NCBI RefSeq assembly: GCF_037126465.1
Contig: NC_088210.1
Span: 27,491,511 to 27,555,510, forward strand
Reading direction: 5' to 3'
From: Ornithodoros turicata
Taxonomy: Eukaryota; Arthropoda; Arachnida; Ixodida; Argasidae
Length of the DNA stretch: 64,000 nucleotides
Of the stretch, positions 43,267 to 54,530 are shown piece by piece. Made by a program: the position numbers and the translations under genes. The notes below the pieces were generated by a model. The model searched no databases. It was given only the letters and a program-made list of their open reading frames with translations, and was not told where the DNA came from. Each line of letters begins with the position of its first letter. The first letter of the stretch is position 1.

Positions 43267-44591
43267 AACTGTTACTGTTAGGTTACTGTTAGGTAACTCC
43301 ATACTGTTAGGTTTGTGCTGTGGATGTTACGCAGGGTCCGTCGTACCAAGGGGTTCGATCATTATTCATCAATCACCTCACCATTTCATATCGCATATAC
43401 TAATCAGTGTGGACTGGGCTAGTGAGCCACAAATGAAGTGGAAAATTTGCTCGTTCATCTTCACTTCAGTGTACTTGTTGTTGTTGTTGTTAATCGTTTA
43501 GGAGTACGTTAAAAGTGTGTAAATAACAACATAAACATTATCAGTGTTGCACCAGCACATCTTTAAAACGGAAACCTCCTCTGTTGATCTACATTGTGCT
43601 CTGAAGGCAACCCAAGAAGCGCAGTAAATCCCTGTTTGCGACTCTCCTCCCTTTTGCCCCACAATCCACCTGCCCACATCTGTACGCCGCTGATATGGCG
43701 CTGATATGGATATGGCCACAGCTGCCTCGCAGTGCAAACACGCAAAACGACAAAAATTGATACCTCCTCATGAGATAATAAAGTTCGAACGCGTTTCGAT
43801 CAGGTACACAGACTGAAGAGTTGGAGAGTGATTGCATGTTCGATGATAACGATATCGCGCATTAGGCGCAAGTTCGGTCAAGATTGAGGTTCGCGCGATG
43901 GCAGAACACATACACAACGTGCTAGTCGACCGCGAGCAAAAGGTAACGTATTCTTAGATAATCCCCAAGTTTATTTATGCGTGACTGTCGTATCTTCCTT
44001 TTGTAAGTCACCGGGCCGCCCAATTAACCTTTGTCATTCCCAGTGTCGTCCGAGAGACGCCCAGCTGTGTGCGGGGGCACTGGCTCAGGTGTTATACGTG
44101 GAGAAAACACTTTTTTTCTGCGAAATGATTGGGAGCGAGAATGGACTTGGGAGGCGGCTTCGTTTGATGTCACGCTCCGACTCGAGAACAGGAGTAGGCG
44201 GTGTTCGGAAATTTCTCGGATGGTGTAATACAGGAACTGGTGTTGGGAACGGTATTTCATGAATCTTGATGTCGCTGTATGCAGCCACAGATTCGGCCGG
44301 TACGGCGCTGTGTGATGATGGAGATTGAATTGTATGTTATGTAAGCTGCTCTTTATTCCGAAGACGATGAGGCACGCCGGGTGCACGAGTCAAGAACGAT
44401 AAAAACAGTTTAATTTAAAAACATTTGAAAAGATGACGTTTGGGGTCCCATCTGTTCTGCTGTAAACTGCTCGGCACATCTTTTTATTGCTATTGTACAG
44501 TTCGAGAACTTTGATAGGCTCGCGAGAGAGCTCGTGGCGAATCACGGTCCGAAGTAATGCATTTAACGCGTAAGTAGTGCATTTTCAGAAG
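43267..44591. other. No gene recognised
   Basis: GTTGTTGTTGTTGTT at 43477-43491 is a short triplet run resembling the tail of the SINE at 31488, without the rest. The remaining sequence is unassigned. Confidence 0.4.
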
Positions 44592-44700
44592 TATGTCGCC
44601 ACAGTTCCCTTAGAAGTCGGCCCAGGACGCACATTCCCCTAGGGCGTCAGTCGTGACGTTGCCCACCTCTGTGAGGCCGACACGGCGATCCCTTTGGCAG
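44592..44700 (+). mobile_element. SINE body/3' part (GTCGGCCC family)
   Basis: TATGTCGCCACAGTTCCCTT, AGAAGTCGGCCCAGGACGCA, CATTCCCCTAGGGCG and GACGTTGCCCACCTCTGTGA match 28150-28235 at almost every base. No head is present. Confidence 0.78.
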
Positions 44701-45124
44701 CCTCCACCACCGCGTTATCGGATAACGATAAGTTGAAGATCCGGCCCCAGGGCGTTCCAGTGCAGTGCATGCAAACTGTGCTCTACAGTGGCTCAGAGGA
44801 GTTTTCGAAATAACTTTGGTTTGTGAAGGCACCGTTTCTTTCAATCGTGATGTTGGAGTCAGTCTGATGTATTCAAATTATATACACCATAGCAATCATT
44901 AGGAACAACAATGCTGGAAGGAATAGCAATAGCAACGCTGGTGAGAAAGTAAAAGAAATTGCGCCTCAAGAAATCTTTGAACTTTCACGTGATCCCCCTT
45001 CAACGTAAATTCCTCGTCCTCTCACCTCACTCCATCCTCTATTCCGTTTTGAAAGCGGTCATGGTGCCCTTTCCATCGTAGCCTGATATGAATCGCGTCA
45101 ATTGCGGCTAACTACGCTGCTAGC
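44701..45124. other. No gene recognised
   Basis: No assigned repeat or exon. Confidence 0.4.
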
Positions 45125-45383
45125 TAACGGTTGCTAAAAAAGAAAAATAATAAATTTGGGAGCAGTTACGGCTTCTAGTCCCCCAGACCGCAGGCACTCC
45201 CCATATTAGTCCAATATGCCATCGGAATTTTACTGTCCAGCGCCTGAAAATAGTCTCTATAGACTAATGCGCTGGAGAGGAGAATACTTGTTTATTCATG
45301 AAAAAAAAAGAAAAAGAAAGGTTGTTGCAATGCGCCAAGCCCCCCAAAGCACTACAAGCACTCCTATTCTGCTTAGAGTGTAA
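45125..45383 (+). repeat. TAGTCCC repeat family copy, diverged
   Basis: GGGAGCAGTTACGGCTTCTA, GTCCCCCAGACCGCAGGCAC, CTCCCCATATTAGTCC, CCTGAAAATAGTCTCTATAG and a right end TCTGCTTAGAGTGTAATG preserve the family order. The centre is replaced by an A-rich tract near 45300-45320. Confidence 0.65.
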
Positions 45384-45605
45384 TGCCCGAAATTTTCGAC
45401 GAAGTCAGTTAAAATCTTGGAGCAAGATAAATAAATAAAAGAAGAAAACAAATAAAACAGCATATTGTGGAATGACGCGGCGCTGACATTTTCCTGCCTT
45501 AGTTATACTCACAAAACACAATCCCCGGCGTACATCGTCGCATGTTTGATTTTGAATGCCTGGCTGCTGTCTGGCGCAAGACAAACATATAGCGACAACC
45601 ACGTG

Positions 45606-45626
45606 CACACACACACACACACACAG
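45606..45626 (+). repeat. (CA)n microsatellite
   Basis: A CA tract of about ten units preceded by CGTG and followed by GACACGTG. A (GT)n tract lies 75 bp to the right, so the two form an inverted pair. Confidence 0.9.
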
Positions 45627-45701
45627 ACACGTGACCCAAACACTCGCTGCCGCACTCCTCCGCAACCATCCGTCCCTCTTCTGCTACTATTCCCGTCCTC
45701 T

Positions 45702-45723
45702 GTGTGTGTGTGTGTGTGTGTGT
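45702..45723 (+). repeat. (GT)n microsatellite
   Basis: A GT tract of about eleven units, the inverted partner of the CA tract at 45606. A C10 run follows at 45756-45766. Confidence 0.9.
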
Positions 45724-45766
45724 CCCTCTGGACGCTTTGGGGATCGCTTCCACTCCCCCCCCCCCC

Positions 45767-46492
45767 TGTGTACATTACCGCCTGATTTGTCGTCCCAGTG
45801 TATACAAACAGTTCCTGGAATACTTCGAACGTTGTAACTACCCTGCTGTGCATGCATGCTTCGATGGACGAAGACGCACTAACTTCCCAGACACGACACG
45901 ACAGCCGAGCAAGAAAGCGATGAAAGTGTCGTAGAAAGGCAAAATATACGACACGCAAAAGGAAATACGAAGTGAGAGCAGAAACGCCACCAAGGATGTC
46001 GGTGTCTCGGCCGTATCGCGTTTCTGTCGCCCACAGGCTCGGTGTTATGGATTTGTCCTGGAATCCTCGAGCGGTACATACACTCTCGTGCGCGGGTGTC
46101 ATGTTCCGCAGCCATGTCGGAGCGTTTCCTGGAACGCTGTGGAACGTTGGCGGGATGTTCAACGTGATCTAATGCTGCTTCTGGCGGGTCAGCGCTTTTT
46201 ATTGCTCCTCATGGGGACAGTGACCCAGAGTGAGTTATGTTGCGGCAGTTCTGCCCGCTTGTGAATCACTGGCGTGCACGATTATGTGTTTCTCCGCTTA
46301 GCGTTCCAGCCTGAGGTTCTCGTGTTTCACCCGCTCTACAATTAGGTGCGTATAGGTTTGCGTGGGTCGTTTGCTTTGATGCTGAAAGTGTCCGGGAGAA
46401 CATTGGCACACGTGTACGTAATGTGTTATTTATCCAAAAAGAAAGAGCTTTGGTTTGCGTTGTGCGTTTTGTCCAAGAAACCTTCTTTCACA
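45767..46492. other. No gene recognised
   Basis: Open frames on both strands at 45870-46170, with no recognisable domain or splice signal. Confidence 0.4.
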
Positions 46493-46720
46493 CACTGAAA
46501 GCAGAACTTCACCACACAACATGACGTAGTCTATCCATTGCATAAAATGATGCCCTTGTCACTCCCGATTTGTGGCAAGCGCGGGACCTCCGCCTTTTTG
46601 TGACAATTAACACAACGGCGTAAGTGTCACAAAAAGGCGTACGCCTCCCGTTTAAAAAAAAGGGGGAAACGATATTCTTCGACAACGATGGTTGGTTAAT
46701 ATCTTGTTGTGCGGTGAAGG
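46493..46720 (+). mobile_element. Palindromic TA MITE, subfamily D, diverged
   Basis: Left end CACTGAAAGCAGAACTTCAC; core TCCGCCTTTTTGTGACAATT, loop AACACAACGGCGTAAG, GTCACAAAAAGGCGTACGCC. The right arm ends GTTGTGCGGTGAAGG and lacks the last 20 bp because the next copy starts there. Confidence 0.82.
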
Positions 46721-46936
46721 CCAACCATTGCACAGAATGATACCTTTATCACTCCTGGTTTGTGGAAGGCATAGGGCGTACGCCTTTTTGTGGCAATTAA
46801 CATAACTGTATTAGTGTTACAAAAAAAACCGTACGCCTCCCGTTTTTAACCAATTAGGGGACAGGACAGGACAACGTCATTCGGGATGGAGGATGGCTGA
46901 GAACGTGCTATGCACGGAAGTTCAGTATTTAGAGTG
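46721..46936 (+). mobile_element. Palindromic TA MITE, subfamily D, left end missing
   Basis: Starts inside the left arm (CCAACCATTGCACAGAATGA) directly after the GGTGAAG of the previous copy, and runs to CAGTATTTAGAGTG. A deletion or unequal exchange between two adjacent copies, joining one right arm to the next left arm, would give this junction. An internal ACAGGACAGGACA duplication lies at 46861-46873. Confidence 0.82.
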
Positions 46937-49280
46937 CATATATCGCCCGCAAACTCGTGTTCGTCAAATGAGGACCTTTCATTTCGACAACGTGTTTTTT
47001 CTGCATTTATCCGATTAGCTTCATGGCTATATACGACAGACCGTGCCTGTCGGTCCAAGCTATATTTCCACGCATCCCACACTCGACCTCGTACCGCGTA
47101 TACTGCCAGTAGCACTGTACCACACTCACGAAGTAATTAAAAACACGGTTATACTACCAACATGAAACATTACCTCCAATATTTCATCCACTATCGAGAT
47201 GTGTATCGCAGGTTATGTCAGCAAGCGTCACTCATATTTTTGCCCTCCGCGAAAAAAAAAAAAATTCTCGTCACTCCTATATAACGTCTCTCCCCAAGAC
47301 GGTATGCAACGCACATGCACTCCTCCGAAGGCCAAACTCTCCGTCCAAAACGCCCCACTCGACTCGCTGTTTGACAGCATGTACATTCAGGGGTGTTGGC
47401 CGCCGTATTCGGCAGAGCGTATGTCCCCCAAGCCCAAAGTAGATCACATCAGGTCCTGCTCGAAGGCGGGGTCCGAAGTTGTTCATTGCTCGCGCTTGTA
47501 ATAAGACAGATTGACCTTCCTCTGTCCTAGCCTTTTCAAAAAAGGCCACTCCTACAGGCATAGGCTTCTCCCGTGTGCGTGTGTGTGTGTGTGAAGGGAC
47601 CGGTATAGCACGGGGACGTTAATGGCCTCCACGGTGGACTGTGTACCCATACGTGCGCCGTGAAGAACAGTTTCCGCCGACTGCGACTTTTTCCTCGTTA
47701 GTGGAAGGAGGCGTAGGTGGGAGGGACAAGAGTCCGATGGAGGATAAGACGCGAAGTTATAAGAAGGAAACTAATTAATTTCTTGGTGCGGAATTTATGA
47801 GAGCAGCAAAGGGAGCGCTGGTCGCGAGTGTGCTCGTTCGTGGGAAGGTCAAGGAAAGAAAGAGAGAGAGAGAGAGAAAAAATATATAAAATTCCTTTGT
47901 GGAACTTCGATAGTGCATCTTTAGAGGCTGTCTGAAGAAAATAATAAGAAGGACAAAAATATTCACTCTTCCTCTCTCTCTCTCTCTTTTGGCACGCCTG
48001 TTCCCATATCTGTACATTCTGTTGTGTGTGTGTGTTTTTTCGTTCTGCATATAGGCTCTTTTTTTTTTTTTCGTACAACAGCCTTTCGTCAAATCAGTGC
48101 TTAATCTTCAGCCGTACCGGTAAACATAGTATTCAAGAACAGCGCACCAAGTATAGATGAAGTACAAGAGATATCTTGCCTTGCTATCTCTTCGAACATG
48201 TGCTCAAACCTCTTAGTACTTGTAGCTAGCCCAACCATTTCTGAAGACGTTTTAGTAACTACTATACTTTACTATTAAACATCATAAAGTCTACTACTAA
48301 ACTTTGCTACTTTACTACTACTACTAAACTTTGCTGACGTTTTGTAGATTGAGATTCTTTTTCATCTGCATAGCACTCAGAGTGGATTGTCAACCCAAAT
48401 GGATAAACAAAAGCTCCGATACCGCCTCCAAGAAAAGCACCCTAATTGAGAGTTTCAGCAGATGGCGGAGCTCTTCACGAAAACGATACGAAAAAATAAC
48501 GTGTCAAATCGGAGGTCAGCAACGTTATATCCGGATTAATCCAACGTTATATCCGGTAGGGTTGTCAATGCTTCTGAAACCGTTATCTCGAACACTTGCC
48601 CATCTACTAAAACTATTCAAAAACAACGAACACACACACATACGCACTGAAACCGAAAAGACACACACACAGTGACCACAAGGGTCAAGGAACAGCCCAG
48701 GAGGCAACTGAATTAAGGCACGCTACGAGTTCGTACGTATATATACTACAGACCAGCATGACTGCGACGACCGTCTGAACGACGAGAACCGGAGGAAGCC
48801 TGGGGCGACGGGGTTGTTTCTCCATGGGCCACACCTTTCTTCTTTCAGAACCGTGATCGATGTCGGTATCGCACATGGAGCATTCGTGAATAGGAGCTTC
48901 TGGGATGGGACACCAATTTATCACCGCCCCTTTTTTGGCCAAGTGCAACACATAAGCTACATTGGCACACCTGAGCACATTTTGGCACGCGTATCACCGT
49001 ACACATTGTGCGTGAAATCGCTGCTGAGACTATGGCAGCAATTCGGTCCTGTTGGCTCGAAGACCGGTCCCTGTCCATCATTTCCGGTTCGTATTAGCCG
49101 CTCATCTGCAACCGAAGCACTTTCTCCATTTATGCATGCGCTTATTATTATTATTATTTTTTTCCTGTTCTCTCTCGTCTGTCTCGCAGGCCTGATTGTG
49201 GGTTATATTGCGCACGATCATTTAGCCATCTTGTACCGATTATGCGCGTGCAGTTATTCATCATGAAGGCGCAGCGTATG
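46937..49280. other. No gene recognised
   Basis: The 47277-47561 stretch is open on both strands and GC-richer than its surroundings, but without a recognisable domain. Near 48200-48340 there is a degenerate ACTACTAAACTTTGCT patch. GT runs lie at 47577-47592 and 48024-48034, and T13 at 48059-48071. Confidence 0.35.
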
Positions 49281-49473
49281 CACTCTCGGGAACAGAACTT
49301 CACCGCATAGCACGTTGTGCGTCGACCACTGCCACGAATGATAGGGTTTTCGCTTCTGATTTGAAGGGAGAGAGGGGTGTACGCCCCTTTTTTTAAAGCA
49401 ATTATCATATATCGAAATTGCTACAAAAAGGCGTTACGCCCCTCTCGCTCTTCGAATCAGAAGCGGTACCCCT
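49281..49473 (+). mobile_element. Palindromic TA MITE, subfamily B, truncated by next copy
   Basis: CACTCTCGGGAACAGAACTT, GATAGGGTTTTCGCTTCTGA, loop CAATTATCATATATCGAAAT, then CTCGCTCTTCGAATCAGAAG. The right arm stops at GCGGTACCCC, where the following copy begins. Its remaining ~60 bp do not reappear after that copy, so the end was lost rather than split. Confidence 0.85.
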
Positions 49474-49722
49474 AAACTCTTGGAAATGAACTTCACCGCA
49501 TAGCACGCCCCTAGCAAACCGTCATCTCGAACGATATCGTTATCTGCCCTGATCTGTTGAAAACGGGAGGCGTACGCATTTTTGTGAGAATTATGAACCC
49601 CATAAGTGACACAAAAAAGGCGTACGCCTCCCATTTTCAACAAATCAGGGCAGATAACGATATCATTCGAGATGATGGTTGGCTAGAGGCGTGGTATGCG
49701 GTGCAGTTCATCTTTAAGAGTG
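49474..49722 (+). mobile_element. Palindromic TA MITE, subfamily A
   Basis: Left end AACTCTTGGAAATGAACTTC, loop GAGAATTATGAACCCCATAA, right end CAGTTCATCTTTAAGAGTG followed by TA at 49723-49724. The left flanking dinucleotide is TA at 49472-49473. Confidence 0.9.
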
Positions 49723-50012
49723 TAGTCCGATATAATTTAGTTTCTCCTCCACATTGACGCTCTGATTCACTCTTGGAGGAAGCAACTTTTCAAAAGTACA
49801 CTCCTCAAAATCAAATCAGAAAATCAAAGGAGAACATTTTCGGGACCAGATATATATTGTCACAACAACTATCTCTTTTGGGACCTCTCTTGTGGCACTG
49901 GGGCAGCGCCCAGTCTGCTGGCCGGCATCAGCCCCATCTCATCATCGTATCTCTATTTGTGTGTGTGTGTGTGTCTTTTGGGACCAAATGCATTGAAGTG
50001 CATGAATGCATG

Positions 50013-50152
50013 GTCAGCCAACTAAAATGGCGAGTAATTGCAATAAGTTGCAGTTACTCCCCATTTTACTATAAACTATACAAGCCCATGGGAACTAAGC
50101 TGTGATTGCTTCCGTAATTTACTCCTTTTTTTTTTTTTTCTGAGGGTATACG
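50013..50152 (-). repeat. TAGTCCC repeat family copy, short
   Basis: CAACTAAAATGGCGAGTAAT, TGCAATAAGTTGCAGTTACT and CCCCATTTTACTATAAACTA, ending with ACTCC and a T14 run near 50127-50140. Only part of the family order is kept. Confidence 0.5.
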
Positions 50153-50690
50153 ATGACCACAAACCAGGAGTTTTCTCGGCTTGTATTTTCGTTTGATGGG
50201 GGCGTCCCGCAACTGGCTACTGCCGCGTATTTTCCCGGCACATTCATATCACGAGGTTTTAGGTGGATGTCGGGAAAATCCCACATCCCAGACGTCTCTA
50301 ACTACACGTTTCTGAATACAATAGATATATGCGTTGTGAATACGCGTGTACTTGTGAATATTCTCTGTGTGGAGCTATTTATATTTCATTTATCATTTTA
50401 TCTCAACTGCTGTTATCACAAAAATACTAACGGCGGTACGTTCGTCGCCCTTCTACAACCATAGCGACTTCACAATGTTCCCCATCATAATTGCCTTCTT
50501 TTTCGCACTTATTACTTCCGCGTTCAACGAAAAAACAACACGAAACGAAAAACAAAACAAACAAAAAACGAAAAGGGGAGCGAAAAAGTGAAAAGGAAGC
50601 CCAAAAGACGGAGTCTTTGTGTAATAATAGAAAACAAAAGCTGCATGCATGCTGCATCTATTTTCATCACTCTTACAGAGGGTGCATGCC
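50153..50690. other. No gene recognised
   Basis: A-rich region with AAACAAACAAAAAACG-type low complexity at 50530-50600. No exon. Confidence 0.4.
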
Positions 50691-50781
50691 TCCTTCCCCA
50701 AAGTCCTCTTTGGAAACTACATAAGCCTGACTCCTTCCCCAAAGTCCTCTTTGGGGAAGGAGTCAGGCTTATGTAGTTTCC
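50691..50781. repeat. Perfect 33-bp hairpin with adjoining 23-bp direct repeat
   Basis: The arms 50712-50744 and 50749-50781 are perfect inverted complements with only TCCT between them (arm begins GGAAACTACATAAGCCTGAC). The 23-bp word at 50691-50713 (TCCTTCCCCAAAGTCCTCTT then TGG) is repeated exactly at 50732-50754, across the hairpin tip. There are no transposon ends. Its perfection implies recent origin. Confidence 0.95.
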
Positions 50782-51782
50782 CGCTACTGTCTCATGCAGT
50801 TCCCACCCGTGGATTGCTGTAGCTTTGTTTCTTCTTTTTTTTGTTTTTTCCCCAGTTTGTGCAGCCGCACAATGATATGCACTCTTCCGCGCACCTGCTT
50901 TCATGCTCTGCTCCTCGATTTATTTATTCTTTATTTATTTTTTTGTCCACAATTCTTCCGTGCTGAAGCTTTTGATCTCTTCCGCCGTATTCACCGAGGA
51001 TGACTGTACAACAAGCATGCGAAGTTCGATTAAACGCCAAGGAGTTTAACCTCGTTGTATACTTATTATCATTTTGCGTCGCCGCATCCTTTCTAGAAAC
51101 GAAAGCTATAGGAAGGTAAATAGCAACAATATAAACTTACATAAAGTAACATTGCACGTTCTTTCTTCTTTTCTTTTTTTTTTTTTTTTTTTTTTTTACG
51201 AAACGTTGTATAGACATAATTTTTGAAGGAGCATGTGAATGAAAACGAAAAGGATGCGTGTTTTCAATTGATCTTTTATATCTTTGTGTCGCTTTTTTTC
51301 TCTCTCTCTATCTCTGATCGCCGGATGCAGGATACGAAAATAATTTAGAAGGCTTTGAAACAGTGTTTTAAGTGAAATGCAATTCTTTATCTGTCCTGTG
51401 CAATACACTTCAGTAGGCATAAGAAAATACCAGTCTATTCTATTGTGATTTTGTCTGAGAGTATATCCTTTCAAGTCTGCGAGTGGCGAAAGAATGGGAA
51501 CTCCTTTGATTTCATTTCCTGTCCTTTGTACGACGGACAATCGACGTTATATGTAACGTGGAGTCTGGCACAAATCATAGTATAGATGATTTTCTGTTTA
51601 CAAACTTGTGGCGTCACGAGAAGACCGGTTCGAGGTTATATTTTGCTGTGGATGGCAAGAAGCGGGAAAAACGCGACCGCTGATAGGCTGATAAAGCTCA
51701 TAGTGCCCACCACCAGCATGCTTTGCGCGGTGGCTTTCCGTAATGAGTGACGATGGGGTGCAGGTCGTCTTGCAGTCCACTA
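50782..51782. other. No gene recognised
   Basis: T-rich tract at about 51165-51196 (T26). TTTATTTATT near 50925. Remaining sequence unassigned. Confidence 0.4.
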
Positions 51783-52637
51783 TATACATGGTGTTTCACC
51801 TAAGGTGATAAAAAATTCTAACCGGCTACGTACTCGCCGGAGGATTGTCGGACTTTCGGCAATTACCTTCTGGAAACTTTTGCCACCATTGAGGAAGGCT
51901 TTGGACAATTTTTAATTGAAGGGAATTTTATTTTTTTCAATTGAACTTTGAAAATTGCGAAGCGGACCTCACTTTTTTTTAAACAAAAATATGAAGTCCT
52001 CCACGGATACCACAGACCGAACCAAAACTATGCACAGTATCGCAACAGAAATAGACTAAAAAAAATAGTAAAAATTCAGCTTTAGTCCCGCCTGCTTCAT
52101 TGTCGCAAAGAAAAGCGCACGGTATTTGCGGGGAGAGGAGGAAGTGTTCCCGCCTCTTGCTTTACCTTTCTTTGCGCCGCGTTGACCTTGATGCTGGTGG
52201 CGACAGACTTATCACAAGGAAAACAAAACAACCGTCTTATCACAAAGAAGCCAAAACAAATGAAGGCGGGGACACTTTCTCGTCTAGACGCAGATTTCGC
52301 GCGCGCTTCTCTGCGAAAATCAAGCAGGCGGGGCTAAAGCGTCATTTTTACACATTTTTTTCGACTATTTCTGTTGCGATATTATGCATAGTTTTTGTTG
52401 GATCCGCGGTTATTCGTGGAGGACATCATATTTCTGCGAAAAAAAAAAAGTGAGGTTGGCTTGGCAATTTTCAAAGCTCAATTGAAAAAAATAAATTTCC
52501 CGCAATTAAAAATTGTCCAAAGCATTCCTCAATGGCGGCAAAAGTTTCCAGAAGGTAATTGCCGAAACTCCGACAATCCTCCGACGAGTAGGTCGGCAGT
52601 TATAATTTTTATCACCTTAGGTGAACCACCCTGTATA
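51783..52637. mobile_element. Long foldback element, arms about 370 bp
   Basis: The left arm (51783 to about 52155) begins TATACATGGTGTTTCACCTA and the right arm (about 52270-52637) is its inverted complement, ending TAGGTGAACCACCCTGTATA. Matching inner words include GATTGTCGGACTTTCGGCAA, CAATTTTTAATTG, ACTATGCACAGTATCGCAAC and CCCGCCTGCTT. The arms differ by scattered substitutions and small indels. The 115-bp centre has a 15-bp near-duplication (GACTTATCACAAGG / CGTCTTATCACAAAG). The apparent ORF of 117 codons is a by-product. It is a non-autonomous DNA transposon of uncertain superfamily. Confidence 0.88.
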
Positions 52638-52821
52638 CAGAAGAGCAAATCAGGTACGTATATACTGTATACTGACTTTTAAAAGTATTTGTAAGATACA
52701 AAGTTACTGCTTGCTTGCTTGCTGTAGAGTATTTAAGTTAACGTATACATGACGTATATATACTTACATAATTTTGTACATGACAACGAAGAATCACAGA
52801 GCATTAACGAGTGTCAGTATA

Positions 52822-52950
52822 TAGACCGTTGGTGACGTCACCGGGAAGCCGTGCCTACCGGAACCAATGACAGCGTTCCTGACTCAGAATCTTATCACTT
52901 GATTGGGCGCGGTAGACACGGTACTACGGGAGCCACGTTATCACGGTCTA
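52822..52950. mobile_element. Short foldback element
   Basis: TAGACCGTTGGTGACGTCAC at the left pairs with the inverted TAGACCGTGATAACGTGGCT at the right, and CCGTGCCTACCGGAACCAAT with CCGTGTCTACCGCGCCCAAT. About 50-bp arms, about 30-bp loop. No coding capacity. Confidence 0.8.
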
Positions 52951-52951
52951 C

Positions 52952-53127
52952 TAGCCGTCGCCACACTTAACCGTAACGCGTGGCCCACAGAGACGCCAGC
53001 GCCGCCACGCGTTGAAGCTGGGTTCGACACATTGGGTCCCTGCGCCTAATGTATCGCACCCAGCGTCAACGCTTGGCAGCGCTGGGGCCACGTGACCGCG
53101 CCTTACGGATAAGTGTGGCGACGGCTA
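52952..53127. mobile_element. GC-rich short foldback element
   Basis: The outer arms TAGCCGTCGCCACACTTAAC and GATAAGTGTGGCGACGGCTA pair almost perfectly. Inner words GCGTTGAAGCTGGGTTCGAC and CGCACCCAGCGTCAACGC continue the stem, for arms of about 80-85 bp and a 10-bp loop. It abuts the preceding foldback by one base. A transcript would form a pre-miRNA-like hairpin, but the length and mismatch pattern fit a palindromic MITE. Confidence 0.82.
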
Positions 53128-53483
53128 CACGCATTGTATTTGTGTATGTCATTCACAACTGTCTTTTTAGGACTTTTATGGATGTGACAGACGCGTTAAC
53201 AGTAAGTCGACGCTCGATTACATACATTCTGAACTTCAAGAGATCAAGGCAGCACGGAATATGGTCCGACGTCTCCCCCCCCTATTGTATCCTATGGCTC
53301 GGCGCCACTACCGCTGCACATTGTTTAACGTGTCGTTACGTACACTGCGTTAACATTTGTCAAATGTCTCGGATCACATTCAGCTGGAACGACAGCGCTG
53401 ACACGTGAAGGGATACTTCCCAGAAAACATCTGCTGGTAATTGCCGAACTGCTGCTGCTCAGCTTCTGACAGTGTATGCTCCG
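53128..53483. other. No gene recognised
   Basis: Open on the plus strand to 53408 but without a recognisable domain. Contains TCTCCCCCCCCTATTGTATC near 53270. Confidence 0.35.
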
Positions 53484-53660
53484 AGATTTTTTTTATTTAT
53501 TTATTTATTTATTTATTTATTATTGCTTAGAAATGGTACGGTACAAGTACATAGAAAATTGGGCTGAGAGGGCAAGCCCTGTCGAACAGCCCAGGAAGAA
53601 ACATGGGTATATAACAATGTTACATGAGTCTTGTGAGGATTGTTGAGAAAAAAAAAAAAA
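53484..53660 (-). mobile_element. Retroelement 3' end with (AAATA)n tail
   Basis: On the minus strand, CCTCACAAGACTCATGTAAC, GGGCTGTTCGACAGGGCTTG and CCCTCTCAGCCCAATTTTCT are followed by an (AAATA)n tail (plus-strand TTTATTTATT run at 53488-53520). The body contains an imperfect stem-loop around GGGCTTGCCCTCTCAGCCC. It is the end of a SINE or LINE; no coding part is attached. Confidence 0.6.
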
Positions 53661-54063
53661 AAAAGGATGGAGGTGGAGGTTGAGCAGCAGACGAAAAATG
53701 GAAATACGTGTAATTGTGGTAATAACAAAGTAGTAAAACTGAAAGCAAAGTGTAAGTACATACGTCATTCAGCAAAAGAGAGTTAATACCTATAAAATAA
53801 GCTATTTGTACCCAAAAAGAAAATAAACAAGGTGACACAATATGAAATGCACAAAATCTCAAGTGCAAAAAATCAAATGATAAGAGAAAGTTCATACATG
53901 TGAGAAAACAAACAAACAAACAGGAACAAAGCATTTGTAGCCGAGAAACAAACTGTCAAACAAAACGGTTTATGTCATATGAAGAAAATGGTTCCTAACG
54001 CCGTGTTTGAACTTCCCTTCCTTCCTTCGTTCCTTGAAGATTGTTGTCCGACTTCGTCTCTTT

Positions 54064-54094
<31 letters not shown>

Positions 54095-54351
54095 TTTTTT
54101 CGGTGGATCAGGTGAATACACCGCGAAAGAGAGTATCCTTTCGTGATACGCGTATCGGATGTCGGAAAAACCGACCGTGGATGATCACGGCTTTCCGAGA
54201 GGCGCAGAATATTCGCGCAGTGATGTGGGAACTGCAGGACTGTTCGTTACGGACACAGAGCCAAACTAAGTCACAGAATAAACAAACAAACAGATAAATA
54301 CACTCTATACGGAAGAAAAAACAACAATGAAAGGATATACGTATGTGTCTT
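53661..54351. other. No gene recognised
   Basis: A18 at about 53647-53664 and (CT)n plus T14 at 54066-54100. Frames are short. Confidence 0.4.
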
Positions 54352-54530
54352 TTTGTGGACTAGACACACTATTGCCGCAAACGTTACTCCCTTTCAGGAC
54401 TATTTGTTGCGCTATGAAGTAAGTTTCAGGGACAGGAAACTAAACTACAGGAGAGTGATTGAAATGTAGGGGACTAGAAGCTGTAAAAACTCCCCAGTTT
54501 ACTTTTTTTTTCTCTCTAAAAGTGTAGATG
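54352..54530 (-). repeat. TAGTCCC repeat family copy
   Basis: TGTGGACTAGACACACTATT, TTACTCCCTTTCAGGACTAT, GAAGTAAGTTTCAGGGACAG, TTGAAATGTAGGGGACTAGA and AGCTGTAAAAACTCCCCAGT give the family in reverse orientation, ending CTCTAAAAGTGTAG. Confidence 0.7.

Noticed and set aside
45606..45723. Inverted CA/GT microsatellites as a transposon
   Set aside because: The sequence between them is not inverted and the ends are pure dinucleotide repeats, so chance pairing of two microsatellites is the simpler reading.
50790..50830. Minus-strand HGWE peptide as a possible upstream basonuclin Cys-rich exon
   Set aside because: Only His-Gly-Trp matches; the surrounding frame (KATAIHGWELHE) has no cysteines and no splice sites, unlike the expected C-x-C...C-x-x-C exon.
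51783..52637. Plus-strand ORFs at 52100-52682 as genes
   Set aside because: They run through the arms and centre of the foldback element; the inverted arm explains their length, and no domain is present.
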